64,000 nucleotides of DNA from an uncultured Brachyspira sp. (GTDB taxonomy: Bacteria > Spirochaetota > Brachyspiria > Brachyspirales > Brachyspiraceae), in assembly GCF_944393015.1 (NCBI RefSeq), contig NZ_CALXYQ010000011.1:1-64000 (forward strand), written 5' to 3'. Both the position numbers and the translations under genes were made by a program. Under the pieces are notes generated by a model that saw only the letters and a list, made by a program, of their open reading frames with translations, was not told the origin of the DNA and did no database searches. This document shows, piece after piece, positions 56,453-64,000 of the stretch; position 1 is the first letter of the stretch, and each line of letters begins with the position of its first letter.

Positions 56453-58212
56453 TGACAGAAGAAGATTGCGATCTTTTGATTAAAAATAATGAAAAGATTA
56501 GAAAATTACTTGAAAAAGGGAATGCAAATAAATATCTTACATTTAAAGAGATTAACGGTGCCATTGATAATATGGATACCGATGTGATGGATATACTTTT
56601 TCAATTATTAGCTGCAAGAAAAATTGTTATCGTTGAAGACAAAAGAGAGTTTGAAAGCCTTTCTAAGAATCAAAATAAGATTGATGATGCTGCAAAATTC
56701 ATACATGTTGAGGATAAGGTTGGAAACAATGATGATCCTATAAGGCTTTATCTTAAAGAAATTGGAAAGGTGAGTCTGCTTACTCATGATGATGAGGTTG
56801 ATTATTCAAAAAAGATTGAATCTGGAGAATCTGAAATTGAAAATATAATCTTGAATACTCATCTTGTAGTAGGAGAAGTATTGAATACTATCAAAAATGT
56901 ACAGATAGGAAAAGTTTCTATACATGAAATATTAGAACCTCCTAGGATATATAATGTTTCTACTCAGGAGAAAAGAAAATTAGAAAGAAAGTATAAAAAC
57001 TTTGAAAAAGAGTATGTTGCATTAGCTGAGAAGTACTTAGCTTTAGATAAGAGAATAAAAAAGATTACTACACAAAAAACTATTAAAGCTCTTACTAAAG
57101 AACAAGAGGAAGTTAAAGAAAATATAGTAAAGCTTTTAACAAAAGTAAGATTAAACAGAATGGAAATAGACAGAATAGCTGAAAAGTTAAAGTTCTATTT
57201 GCATAGAATAAATCAGATAGAAGAGTATTTTGAAAAGCTTAAAAAAAGATACTATAAAGAAATATCAGATTTTGAGAATTATTACAAAGAGATAGAAGCA
57301 GGAAACAAGGATATATATATAAGACTTGTAGATGAATTTAATATCACTCCTGAGGCTATAGAAGCTGTTATAACTAGTTTCCATAAAGCACAGGTTCGTA
57401 TGGCTGATATTTATGATGAAGTTCGCATTGATAAAGAAACTTTAGTAGAATGGGTTCGTAAAATAGACTCATCAAGAAGAAAAATAGCTCAGGCCAAGGA
57501 TCATATTGTTAAGGCTAATTTAAGACTTGTTATTGCCATAGCTAAAAAGTATGTTAATAGAGGGCTTCATTTCTTCGATTTAGTTCAAGAAGGAAATATA
57601 GGGCTTATCAAGGCTGTAGATAAATTTGAATACAAAAAAGGTTATAAATTTTCTACTTATGCTACTTGGTGGATTCGTCAGGCTATTACACGTTCTATAA
57701 GCGATCAGGCTAGAACTATAAGGGTTCCTGTTCATATGATAGAGCAGATTAATAAAGTTCAAAGAGTATTAAGACAGTATATGCAGCAGCATGGAAGAGA
57801 GCCTTCTATTCAAGAGATAGCAAAGGCTTTAAGCTGGCCTGAAAGCAGGGTGAAAAGTGTAAGGAATGTTGCTAAAGACCCTGTTTCTTTGAATGCTCCT
57901 ATAGGCGATGAAGAGGATACTATTTTGGGAGAACTTATCGAAGATAAAGAATTTGAAAGTCCTCAAAATATTACTACTTTCAAAATCTTAAGAAAGCAGA
58001 TCGATTCTATATTAGACAGCTTGCCTGACAGAGAGCAAAAGGTTATAAGAATGCGTTTCGGTCTTGTTGATGGTTATTCTCATACTCTTGAAGAGGTTGG
58101 ATATGTATTCAAGGTTACTAGAGAACGTATTCGTCAGATAGAGGCAAAGGCCATAAGAAGATTGAGAGCACAATCTAAGAAAAAAGAGTTAAAAGATTTT
58201 CTTGACTCTTAA
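56449..58212 (+). CDS. rpoD: Primary sigma factor RpoD
   Basis: Region 1.2 begins [21 protein letters not shown], region 2 holds [27 protein letters not shown] and [13 protein letters not shown], regions 3 and 4 hold [16 protein letters not shown] and [18 protein letters not shown] charged non-conserved insert (about 165-300) separates regions 1.2 and 2, as in other sigma-70 proteins of primary type. The stop of dnaG overlaps the start, and AAGGAA lies upstream. It recognises the TTGACA/TATAAT promoters seen through this window. Confidence 0.97.
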   Translation: MMTEEDCDLLIKNNEKIRKLLEKGNANKYLTFKEINGAIDNMDTDVMDILFQLLAARKIVIVEDKREFESLSKNQNKIDDAAKFIHVEDKVGNNDDPIRLYLKEIGKVSLLTHDDEVDYSKKIESGESEIENIILNTHLVVGEVLNTIKNVQIGKVSIHEILEPPRIYNVSTQEKRKLERKYKNFEKEYVALAEKYLALDKRIKKITTQKTIKALTKEQEEVKENIVKLLTKVRLNRMEIDRIAEKLKFYLHRINQIEEYFEKLKKRYYKEISDFENYYKEIEAGNKDIYIRLVDEFNITPEAIEAVITSFHKAQVRMADIYDEVRIDKETLVEWVRKIDSSRRKIAQAKDHIVKANLRLVIAIAKKYVNRGLHFFDLVQEGNIGLIKAVDKFEYKKGYKFSTYATWWIRQAITRSISDQARTIRVPVHMIEQINKVQRVLRQYMQQHGREPSIQEIAKALSWPESRVKSVRNVAKDPVSLNAPIGDEEDTILGELIEDKEFESPQNITTFKILRKQIDSILDSLPDREQKVIRMRFGLVDGYSHTLEEVGYVFKVTRERIRQIEAKAIRRLRAQSKKKELKDFLDS

Positions 58213-58236
58213 TATCAATTAAAAATCTAGAATTTA

Positions 58237-58267
58237 CAAAGGGAGCAGTTTTCTGCTTCCTTTTTTT
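58237..58267 (+). terminator. Terminator after rpoD
   Basis: GGGAGCAG (58241-58248) pairs with CTGCTTCC (58253-58260) around TTTT, and a run of T residues follows. Confidence 0.9.
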
Positions 58268-58295
58268 GTATACAAAGTCATAAATTTAAAAAAGA

Positions 58296-58395
58296 TTGGG
58301 CGGGCATACTTTTTCTGTGTAAATATCAAATATAAATAAAATTAAAAATTCAAATTTATCTAAAAAGTATAAAGGGTGTGGTATGTAAATAATGC
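58296..58395 (+). repeat. Left-arm copy of the palindromic intergenic repeat (copy A)
   Basis: It starts ATTGGGCGGGC and ends AAAGGGTGTGGTATGTAAATA, the same two anchors as the left arm of the full element at 61313. The internal AT-rich part has diverged. No gene lies in the 340 bp between rpoD and the next start. Confidence 0.65.
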
Positions 58396-58517
58396 TCTTT
58401 TATGAAATTTGTATGAATTGTATTGTATTTATTGTATGTAATTACAAAATATTATTATAGTATATAAATATACATTATAGTAGGTTGAAATAAATTTGTT
58501 TATGATATATAAATATT

Positions 58518-58543
58518 TATACAGTATTTATATATACTGTATA
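58518..58543 (+). promoter_or_regulatory. 9-bp perfect palindrome just before the small operon
   Basis: TATACAGTA (58518-58526) and TACTGTATA (58535-58543) are separated by eight bases and end directly at the AAGGAG ribosome-binding site. It may be an operator, or a hairpin limiting translation. Confidence 0.55.
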
Positions 58544-58554
58544 AGGAGTTAATA

Positions 58555-58779
58555 ATGAAGCAATTTCAAAGCACAATCTATTATAAGAAACTCATAAAAA
58601 ACATATTAGATAATATTAAGGAGGATGATTATTTTTACAACAAAAAAACTAATTGGGAGGAATGGGTTATAATGCGTGTTGATATTAAGAATGCCATAAG
58701 ACAATTAGAAGATGTTGATACAGAAAATTATAAACCTGAAATTCTTGATAAAATATTATGTATTTTAAAGGAGTATTAA
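58555..58779 (+). CDS. Small protein of unknown function, 74 aa
   Basis: A strong AAGGAG precedes the ATG. The protein is acidic-basic mixed, predicted helical, with two Trp (NWEEW) near residue 34. No domain is recognised. It is five bases upstream of the HTH protein, so the two are made together. It may be a partner or anti-factor of that protein; this is inferred from context only. Confidence 0.65.
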   Translation: MKQFQSTIYYKKLIKNILDNIKEDDYFYNKKTNWEEWVIMRVDIKNAIRQLEDVDTENYKPEILDKILCILKEY

Positions 58780-58783
58780 TATA

Positions 58784-59161
58784 ATGTGCAATTTATGTTC
58801 TAAATATGATACCTGTAAAAAACTTTGTAATGATGTTTTGAAAGAGATTAATAAAAGTTTAGGAACTAGAAAAATTAATTCTGATAGAACAGACAGCAGA
58901 GAAAGTATATTAACAAATGATGATTTAGATAATATACTTTATACTAATGCTTTGACTGATAGTGAATACAGCAGAGTTTCAAATTTAATAATAGCTATAC
59001 TTACACCAAAACAAAAAAGAATAATGAAATTATTTGCAGAGGGAAAAAGTCAGGAAGAGTTAGCAAAAAAGCTCAATGTAACTCAATCTGCTGTATCTCA
59101 ATATTTAAGTGCTATTAAAAAAGAGATATCAAAGCAGTTTAATATGGTTATTAATATATGA
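58784..59161 (+). CDS. Sigma-region-4-like HTH protein with N-terminal Cys cluster, 125 aa
   Basis: Residues 2-15 hold four Cys (2, 5, 11, 15) in a C-x2-C-x5-C-x3-C pattern that could bind zinc or an iron-sulfur cluster. The C-terminal half reads LTPKQKRIMKLFAEGKSQEELAKKLNVTQSAVSQYLSAIKKEI, a region-4-like helix-turn-helix. Sigma region 2 is absent, so it is a DNA-binding regulator, perhaps like phage late regulators, and not a full sigma factor. AAGGAG precedes the ATG. The target is unknown. Confidence 0.78.
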   Translation: MCNLCSKYDTCKKLCNDVLKEINKSLGTRKINSDRTDSRESILTNDDLDNILYTNALTDSEYSRVSNLIIAILTPKQKRIMKLFAEGKSQEELAKKLNVTQSAVSQYLSAIKKEISKQFNMVINI

Positions 59162-59193
59162 TTATAGGAATTTTATAGTATGGTTTAAAATAA

Positions 59194-59228
59194 AAAAGGG
59201 AGGCATCCGATTAAGGATGTCCCCCTTT
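59194..59228. terminator. Bidirectional terminator between the HTH operon and flaB
   Basis: An A/G-rich arm (AAGGGAGGCATCC) pairs with GGATGTCCCCCTT, with mismatches, around GATTA. On the minus strand a run of T residues follows, serving flaB. Confidence 0.8.
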
Positions 59229-59263
59229 ATATGGTTAATATTACAAAACTAATTGAATATTAA

Positions 59264-60136
59264 TTATTGTAATAATCTAAGAGCACCTTGTGGTAACTGA
59301 TTAGCTTGAGCAAGCATAGACAAGTTAGCTTGGTTAAGAATTTGATCTTTAGCAAGTTTAACTGATGCTTCAGCCATATCTGTATCACGAATTCTGCTTT
59401 CAGAAGCCTGCATGTTTTCGAATCCAACCATTAAGCCTTGAGCTGTCATTTCTAATCTGTTCTGATAAGCACCTAAGTCAGATCTTTGTTTTAATACTTT
59501 AAGAAGAGCTTCGTCTACCATACCGATAACAGAGTTAGCTTTAGATGGGCTAGAAACGCTGATGAATGTAGCTGTAACAGCAGGTCCAACTGGGTTTTTA
59601 AGTCCAAGAGCTTGGCTGTTCATAGTACCGATATAAACGCGTTTTCTTTCGTCCATATTAGCACCAATGTGTAACCACATAGAAGCTGCAGGAGTGTTTT
59701 CACCTGTAGATCTAGCGAATCTTCCAGTTAACATGTTAAGTTTGTTGAATTGAGCTTGTGAAGCAACTCTGTCGATTTCGTCTACTAACTGAGAAACTTC
59801 GATTTGTACATAAAGTCTGTCTTCGTCAGTATAGATACCGTTAGCAGCTTGTATAGCTAATTCACGAATTCTTTGAAGAATGTTAGTAGTTTCTTCTAAG
59901 TATCCTTCAGTAGTTTGAATGAAAGATATACCGTCTTGAGTATTTCTTTCAGCCATACGTAAACCACGAATCTGAGTTCTCATTTTCTCAGATACTGCTA
60001 ATCCAGAAGCATCATCTCCAGCTTGATTGATTCTCATACCGCTAGAAATTTGAGCAGCGTCTTTTTTAAGATCTACTTGGCGGAATTTTAAAGTGCGTTG
60101 TGCATTTATAGCACTTATATTATTGTTGATAACCAT
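59264..60136 (-). CDS. flaB: Flagellin core protein FlaB, 290 aa
   Basis: The N-terminal D0/D1 helix ([40 protein letters not shown]) and C-terminal D1/D0 ([38 protein letters not shown]) are typical of spirochaetal FlaB, which lacks most of the D2/D3 surface domains and forms the core of periplasmic flagella. The ATG at 60136 is preceded by GGAGGAACC; a longer frame to 60184 has no site. Codons contain more C-ending choices than neighbours, which fits high expression. The gene is likely one of several flaB paralogues. Confidence 0.96.
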   Translation of the reverse strand: MVINNNISAINAQRTLKFRQVDLKKDAAQISSGMRINQAGDDASGLAVSEKMRTQIRGLRMAERNTQDGISFIQTTEGYLEETTNILQRIRELAIQAANGIYTDEDRLYVQIEVSQLVDEIDRVASQAQFNKLNMLTGRFARSTGENTPAASMWLHIGANMDERKRVYIGTMNSQALGLKNPVGPAVTATFISVSSPSKANSVIGMVDEALLKVLKQRSDLGAYQNRLEMTAQGLMVGFENMQASESRIRDTDMAEASVKLAKDQILNQANLSMLAQANQLPQGALRLLQ

Positions 60137-60187
60137 ATGGTTCCTCCATGAATTATTTGTATGTGTTCTTCCCTGAACACACAATTA

Positions 60188-60214
60188 TTATCGGTTATCG
60201 TTTTTTAATTATTA
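60188..60214 (-). promoter_or_regulatory. Sigma-28-type promoter of flaB
   Basis: On the minus strand ACCGATAA (60188-60195) matches the FliA -10 GCCGATAA in seven of eight bases. TAAT (60211-60214) is 15 bp upstream, against a consensus of TAAA. Confidence 0.7.
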
Positions 60215-60420
60215 ATTTTTTTTTAATTAAATAAAAATTTTTTTCTTCAGTTTTATTAAAAGATATATACTAATATTATGTTAATACTATTATGTTAATA
60301 TTGTTATGTTAATATCAAATAACTTAGTTTATATATTATATATTAATTACGCATCCAGACTATGACCATATAATTAAATTCATTTTATTTTAATATTTTA
60401 TTGTTTATAAAAAATGCATT

Positions 60421-60530
60421 CATTGTGCGGTTAATAAATTATTTAATTTAATAAAGAATTGGGTAGGGCTATAATTTATAATTAAGCTAAAAAATAAATG
60501 AAAGCTATTATTAGAAATTATAGCATTTAT
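60421..60530 (+). repeat. Left-arm copy of the palindromic repeat (copy D)
   Basis: It reads TGTGCGGTTAATAAA, then ATTGGGTAGGGCTATAATTT, then AAGCTAAAAAATAAATGAAAG, aligned block for block with 61278-61360. The stretch from 60215 to 60701 holds no gene I can support. Its first 130 bases are flaB upstream DNA. Confidence 0.65.
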
Positions 60531-60701
60531 GTAAAAATGTTGAGTAAATAAATTTTTTAATATTACTAAATTAAAATTATATTATTTTTTATAATAGATT
60601 TACTTAAAAATAAATTAATAAATGTTCACACTATTTTGTAATTAAAATAATTTAATAAATTATAACTAATTTTATTAAATAGGTTTGGCTACTTTTATAA
60701 T

Positions 60702-61043
60702 TTATTTATTCATAGCTTTCCAATATACCATAATTTCATAATTTTTTAAATTTTTAGCCATATCAATAGCTGTTTCTCCAATATCATTTTTTATATAACG
60801 ATCAGCTCCATAGTCCAATAATGTCATTACTATAAATGTTTTTTTTAAAGCACTTGCATACATTAAAGCAGTAAATCCTTCTTGATCTTGTATATCAATA
60901 TCTATTTCAGAATTTATCAGCTCTTTTACAGTTTCAATATCTCCAAATCTCGCTGAGTTCAAAAAAAGTTTTTCATTTTTAGTAAGTGCGTATAAATTTA
61001 GTGATAAAGAAAATATCATTAAAGAAAATATTATTTTTTTCAT
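60702..61043 (-). CDS. Small exported ankyrin-repeat protein, 113 aa
   Basis: A signal peptide (about 1-19, ending LYA) precedes two or three ankyrin repeats: LFLNSARFGDIETVKELINSEIDIDIQ, DQEGFTALMYASALKKTFIVMTLLDYGAD and a partial NDIGETAIDMAKNLKNYEIM. Ankyrin repeats bind proteins. The export signal points to the periplasm or surface. The flanks are copies of the palindromic repeat (D on the right-hand upstream side, B on the other). The gene may be a reduced cassette of a larger ankyrin protein. Confidence 0.85.
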   Translation of the reverse strand: MKKIIFSLMIFSLSLNLYALTKNEKLFLNSARFGDIETVKELINSEIDIDIQDQEGFTALMYASALKKTFIVMTLLDYGADRYIKNDIGETAIDMAKNLKNYEIMVYWKAMNK

Positions 61044-61312
61044 TTTTCTTTCCTTAAAAGTTTAAATTGTTCCTATATATAGATACGTATTAATGAAAAA
61101 TTATATCTATTTTTCATTATAATTTTTTTATTTAAAATTATACTATTTATATTAACTTTATTACTTTTATAGTTCTTTCACCACGTTCACGCCCAACTTT
61201 TAACGCACGCAGAATATAGCTATATAAATAAAAAATATTTTATTTTTTATTTTATTTTTATATATCAATATATCCACCGTGCGGTTAATAAAGTATTCAT
61301 ATCTAATAAAAT

Positions 61313-61522
61313 CTTGGGTGGGTGCTGTAATTTCTAATTGAGCTAAAAAATAAATAAAAGTTATAATTAAAAAATGAAGCAGAAAATATAAAAGGGTGGG
61401 GGAATGTAAATAGGTTTTAAATCTATTCTAATTCCTCGCCCTTTATATTTTTTATCTGCTTTGAAATTTTTGATAAAATTTTTTTTGATGCTTTATTAAT
61501 AAATTATAGATACCCATCCAAG
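61313..61522. repeat. Full palindromic element, about 210 bp (copy B)
   Basis: The element begins CTTGGGTGGGT and ends with ACCCATCCAAG, its imperfect inverse. Internal anchors are also inverse: AAAGGGTGGGGGAATGTAAATAG (61391-61413) against the segment 61423-61444 containing TCCTCGCCCTTTA. The axis lies at about 61417. The whole could fold as one long hairpin. There is no transposase gene. It occupies most of the gap between the two ankyrin genes; nothing else is seen from 61044 to 61622 apart from a GC-rich CACGCCCAAC/AACGCACGC remnant at 61180-61215. Confidence 0.75.
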
Positions 61523-61622
61523 CTTTAATTAAATATATTATGTTTATTATATTTTTAATTGAATTGACTAAAATTATTAATTTTACTATACTATAGAGAG
61601 GTAATATATATTAGAGGTTATG

Positions 61623-63818
61623 ATGTTTACAAATAAAGAAAAAATTGAATTTTTCAATGCTGTAGAAGATGGCAATATTCAGGAAATACAATATTTATTG
61701 AATAAAAATAATTATATAAATATAAATGTATTTGGAATAGCAAAAATATTAATTGAACAGGAAAAATAATAAAAATGTTATTGAAAAAAAAGATATTGAA
61801 ATTGATTTTAAGAATAAAGATGGATGCACTCCTTTAATGATTGCCTCTTATAAAGGAAATACTGATATAGTAAAACTTTTATTAGAGTATAATGCCTCTA
61901 TAGATATGACTAATGATAATAATTATACAGCTTTGATATATGCATGTATTTACGGCAGAGCAGATGTGGTAAAAATTCTTCTTGAACACAAAGCTGATAT
62001 GTATATAGAAACTAAATTAGAAAATAATTATTTAACTGCATTGATGATAGCCTGCAGTCAAAATTATGCTGAAATAGTGAGAATATTACTTGAAAATGGC
62101 TATGATCCTAATTATAAAAATAAAAAAGGAGAAACAGCGTTAATATATTATTCCTTTATAAAAAATGATAAACCTAGTACAGAAATAATAAAAATATTAT
62201 TAGAATATGGTGCAGATATAAATTCTACAAATAGCAAAGGCTCTACAGCATTAATGCTTGCTTCTTACAATGAAGAAAAAAAAGATTTTATGATGACTTT
62301 ATTAGAAAACGGTGCTGATACTGAAATAAAAAATAATTTCAATCAAAATACAGCCTTACTTAATGCATGCGAACGAAGAAATATTGAAGGAGTTAAAGTT
62401 CTTCTTGAGTATAATGCTAATATAAATGTGCAAGATGAATTTAAAAAAACTCCTTTAATATTAGCCTGTGATGCTAATTCTTATGATATGGTAAAAATAT
62501 TATTAGAGCATAATGCTGATATTAATTTATCAGATCACAGAAAAGAAACTCCTCTAATGTATGCAGTAGATGAAAGAAACACAAAAATTGTAGAACTTCT
62601 TTTGAAATATAAACCTGATTTAACATTAAAAAATGAATCTGGAAAAACTGCATTAGATATAGCATACAATAGAAATAATTATGTAAAAAAAATAACAGAT
62701 TTAATAAAAGAATCATCATCAAGAGAAATACAATTTTTATATGCTGCTGCTGAAAATAATGCTGATAAGGTTTTAAAATATATTGCTGAAGGAATTGATA
62801 TTAATAATACTATAGATGAATCAGATGACTCAATAGGTTCTAATGCTCTGCTTTTAGCTTCACAGTTTCATCATAAAGAAATAATAAAAATATTATTAGA
62901 GAATAATGCTGATGTCAATTTTAAAAATTATTTAAATAAAACAGCTTTAGAATATGTTGCTAATAATGATAATAATTTTGATATTGCTGTAGAGTTTATA
63001 AATAGGGGAGCAGATGCAAATGCGGTAGATAATGAAAATGCTACACCTTTAATGTATGCCGCTTCCGGTAATGCTAAAAAAATATTAAACTTATTAATAG
63101 AGCACAATGCTGATATTAATATTCAAACTAAATCAGGCTACACTGCTTTAATTCTTGCTGCTATGCATAATCATATTAATATAGTTAAAATTTTAATAAA
63201 AAATAAAGCTGATGTATTTGCAAGAGATGGTTATGGTAGAAGATGTTTATATTATGCTGACGAAAATTGGAATGCTGAGATGTATGAAATTTTTAGTAAG
63301 TATCATGATGATGAATATAAAAAAAGTACTCAATTTATTTTTGATGTTTTATATTCCAAAACTGATGAAATAAATAAATAAATATATATCTGAAGGAGGG
63401 GGATATTAACTTTCAAGATGATAATGGGCTTACAGCTTTAACTGTTGTAGAAAAGATAGAGATTGCAAAGATATTATTAGATAATAATGCAGATATCAAT
63501 AAAAAAGGAAGAGACGGATATACTCCATTAATGATGGCAGTAAGGAGAGATAATATAAATCTTGTAGAATTCTTTATAGAAAATAATGCTGATCTTAATA
63601 TGACAGATCCTGAAGGAAATACTGCATTAATTATAGCTGCTCAAAATCACAAAGATCATATATTTGAGCTTTTATTAAAGAATGGAGCAGACCCATCTAT
63701 AAATAATGAAGCTTTAGAATTCTATATAGAGTTTGAAGATGAAATGAAAGATATGTTAAAAAATATAGAAAATAAGTTTTTTAATTTTTTTACTTTTTTC
63801 TCATTCCCCGCCCTTTAG
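61623..63818 (+). pseudogene. Large ankyrin-repeat gene broken at three simple-sequence sites
   Basis: Ankyrin sequence runs through four successive reading frames: 61623-61769, 61753-63381, a short bridge, then 63402-63818. Each break falls in a simple repeat with one unit too many: A5 at 61762-61766, AAAT x4 at 63368-63383, and G5 at 63398-63402. Removing one unit at each gives one frame of 730 codons with about 18 repeats of the TALxxAxxxGxxxIVKxLLExxADIN type. No signal peptide is present. Its last codons, FSFPAL and stop, lie inside repeat copy C. It may be decaying, phase-variable, or affected by sequence errors. The largest piece alone is 542 residues. Confidence 0.8.
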
Positions 63819-63894
63819 GTTTGTTATTTATTTTGAAATTTTTACAGGCAATTTTCTTAATGCTTTATTCAGAAATTATAGCTGCCCACCCAAG
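63803..63894. repeat. Right-arm copy of the palindromic repeat (copy C)
   Basis: ATTCCCCGCCCTTTA at the start, TTTTGAAATTTTT and AATGCTTTATT in the middle, and CTGCCCACCCAAG at the end match the right arm of the element at 61423-61522. The ankyrin stop codon TAG is part of its CCCTTTAG. Downstream to the window end I see only a CTACGCACGG motif also found by the other copies. Confidence 0.7.
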
Positions 63895-64000
63895 ATTTTT
63901 TTTAAATTTTAAAATTTATTCTACGCACGGTTAGTAAAATTTCAAATATAATAAAAATTAGAATTCACAATTGGCATATATTTATAGCCTTACTATGCGT

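Noticed and set aside
61313-61522. Insertion sequence
   Set aside because: The palindromic element contains no transposase frame and no clear target-site duplication could be seen, so it is called a repeat.
1-64000. tRNA, rRNA or known riboswitch genes
   Set aside because: No cloverleaf-like GGTTCGA-type arm, rRNA core sequence or riboswitch core was noticed by eye; a covariance search (for example tRNAscan-SE or Infernal with Rfam) would be needed to exclude them.

Overview
The window looks like chromosomal DNA of a Brachyspira-type intestinal spirochaete. The DNA is very A+T-rich and codons favour A or T at third positions. It carries a periplasmic-type FlaB flagellin behind a sigma-28-like promoter, a motility accessory factor, a tandem set of chemoreceptors, a giant anaerobic acyl-CoA dehydratase activase, ankyrin-repeat genes, and selenium genes including a UGA-containing glutathione peroxidase. 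I saw no rRNA, tRNA, CRISPR array or transposase gene. Genus is inferred from gene content and style, not from a marker-gene comparison.

Layout. 0-3 kb: a secreted protein of unknown function and gatA. 2.9-4.7 kb: two repeat-like intergenic elements, then a TusA-like protein and a YedE-type transporter (sulfur or selenium supply). 4.9-10.5 kb: a DUF2262-like protein, then an operon of a divergent PanD-like protein and the dehydratase activase. 10.6-13.3 kb: an accessory two-gene operon of an HTH protein and an OLD-type ATPase-TOPRIM protein, preceded by three evenly spaced palindromes. 13.5-17 kb: a periplasmic rhodanese, a 5'-nucleotidase lipoprotein and a MATE exporter. 17.3-26.5 kb: five related chemoreceptor genes. 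The first is frameshifted, two are intact, and two keep the sensor and the extreme C-terminus but lack the signalling domain. 26.5-29.8 kb: two tandem oligopeptide-binding lipoproteins without permeases. 29.9-33.5 kb: fructose operon fruR-fruK-fruA with a phased operator. 33.6-45.7 kb: mfd, a small ABC exporter with a half-size FtsX-like permease, gyrA, a CheY-like regulator, a flagellin-modification (maf) protein and a pseudouridine synthase. 45.8-46.9 kb: thiol peroxidase and a selenocysteine glutathione peroxidase. 47-49.2 kb: an Rpn-type PD-(D/E)XK nuclease gene whose 3' end is repeated as tandem nested hairpins, and a frameshifted DUF3298-like gene. 49.3-54.4 kb: cutC, a patatin, azlCD, lepB, a NUDIX hydrolase and an orphan protein. 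54.5-58.2 kb: dnaG-rpoD. 58.3-64 kb: an accessory, repeat-rich region with a sigma-region-4-like HTH protein, flaB, and ankyrin-repeat genes lying between copies of a palindromic repeat.

How the genes connect. The selenium transporter fits with the selenocysteine peroxidase, although selA, selB and selD are not here. CheY, the receptors, Maf and FlaB all belong to motility. Tpx, the glutathione peroxidase and the rhodanese suit an anaerobe exposed to oxygen at the gut mucosa. The best candidates for undescribed biology are the hairpin array at the rpn 3' end, the ankyrin genes bounded by palindromic repeats with frame breaks in simple repeats, the HTH-OLD operon with its 24-bp-spaced operators, and the receptors without signalling domains. 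Three reading-frame breaks (17.67, 48.66 and 61.8-63.4 kb) could be real or could be sequencing errors.
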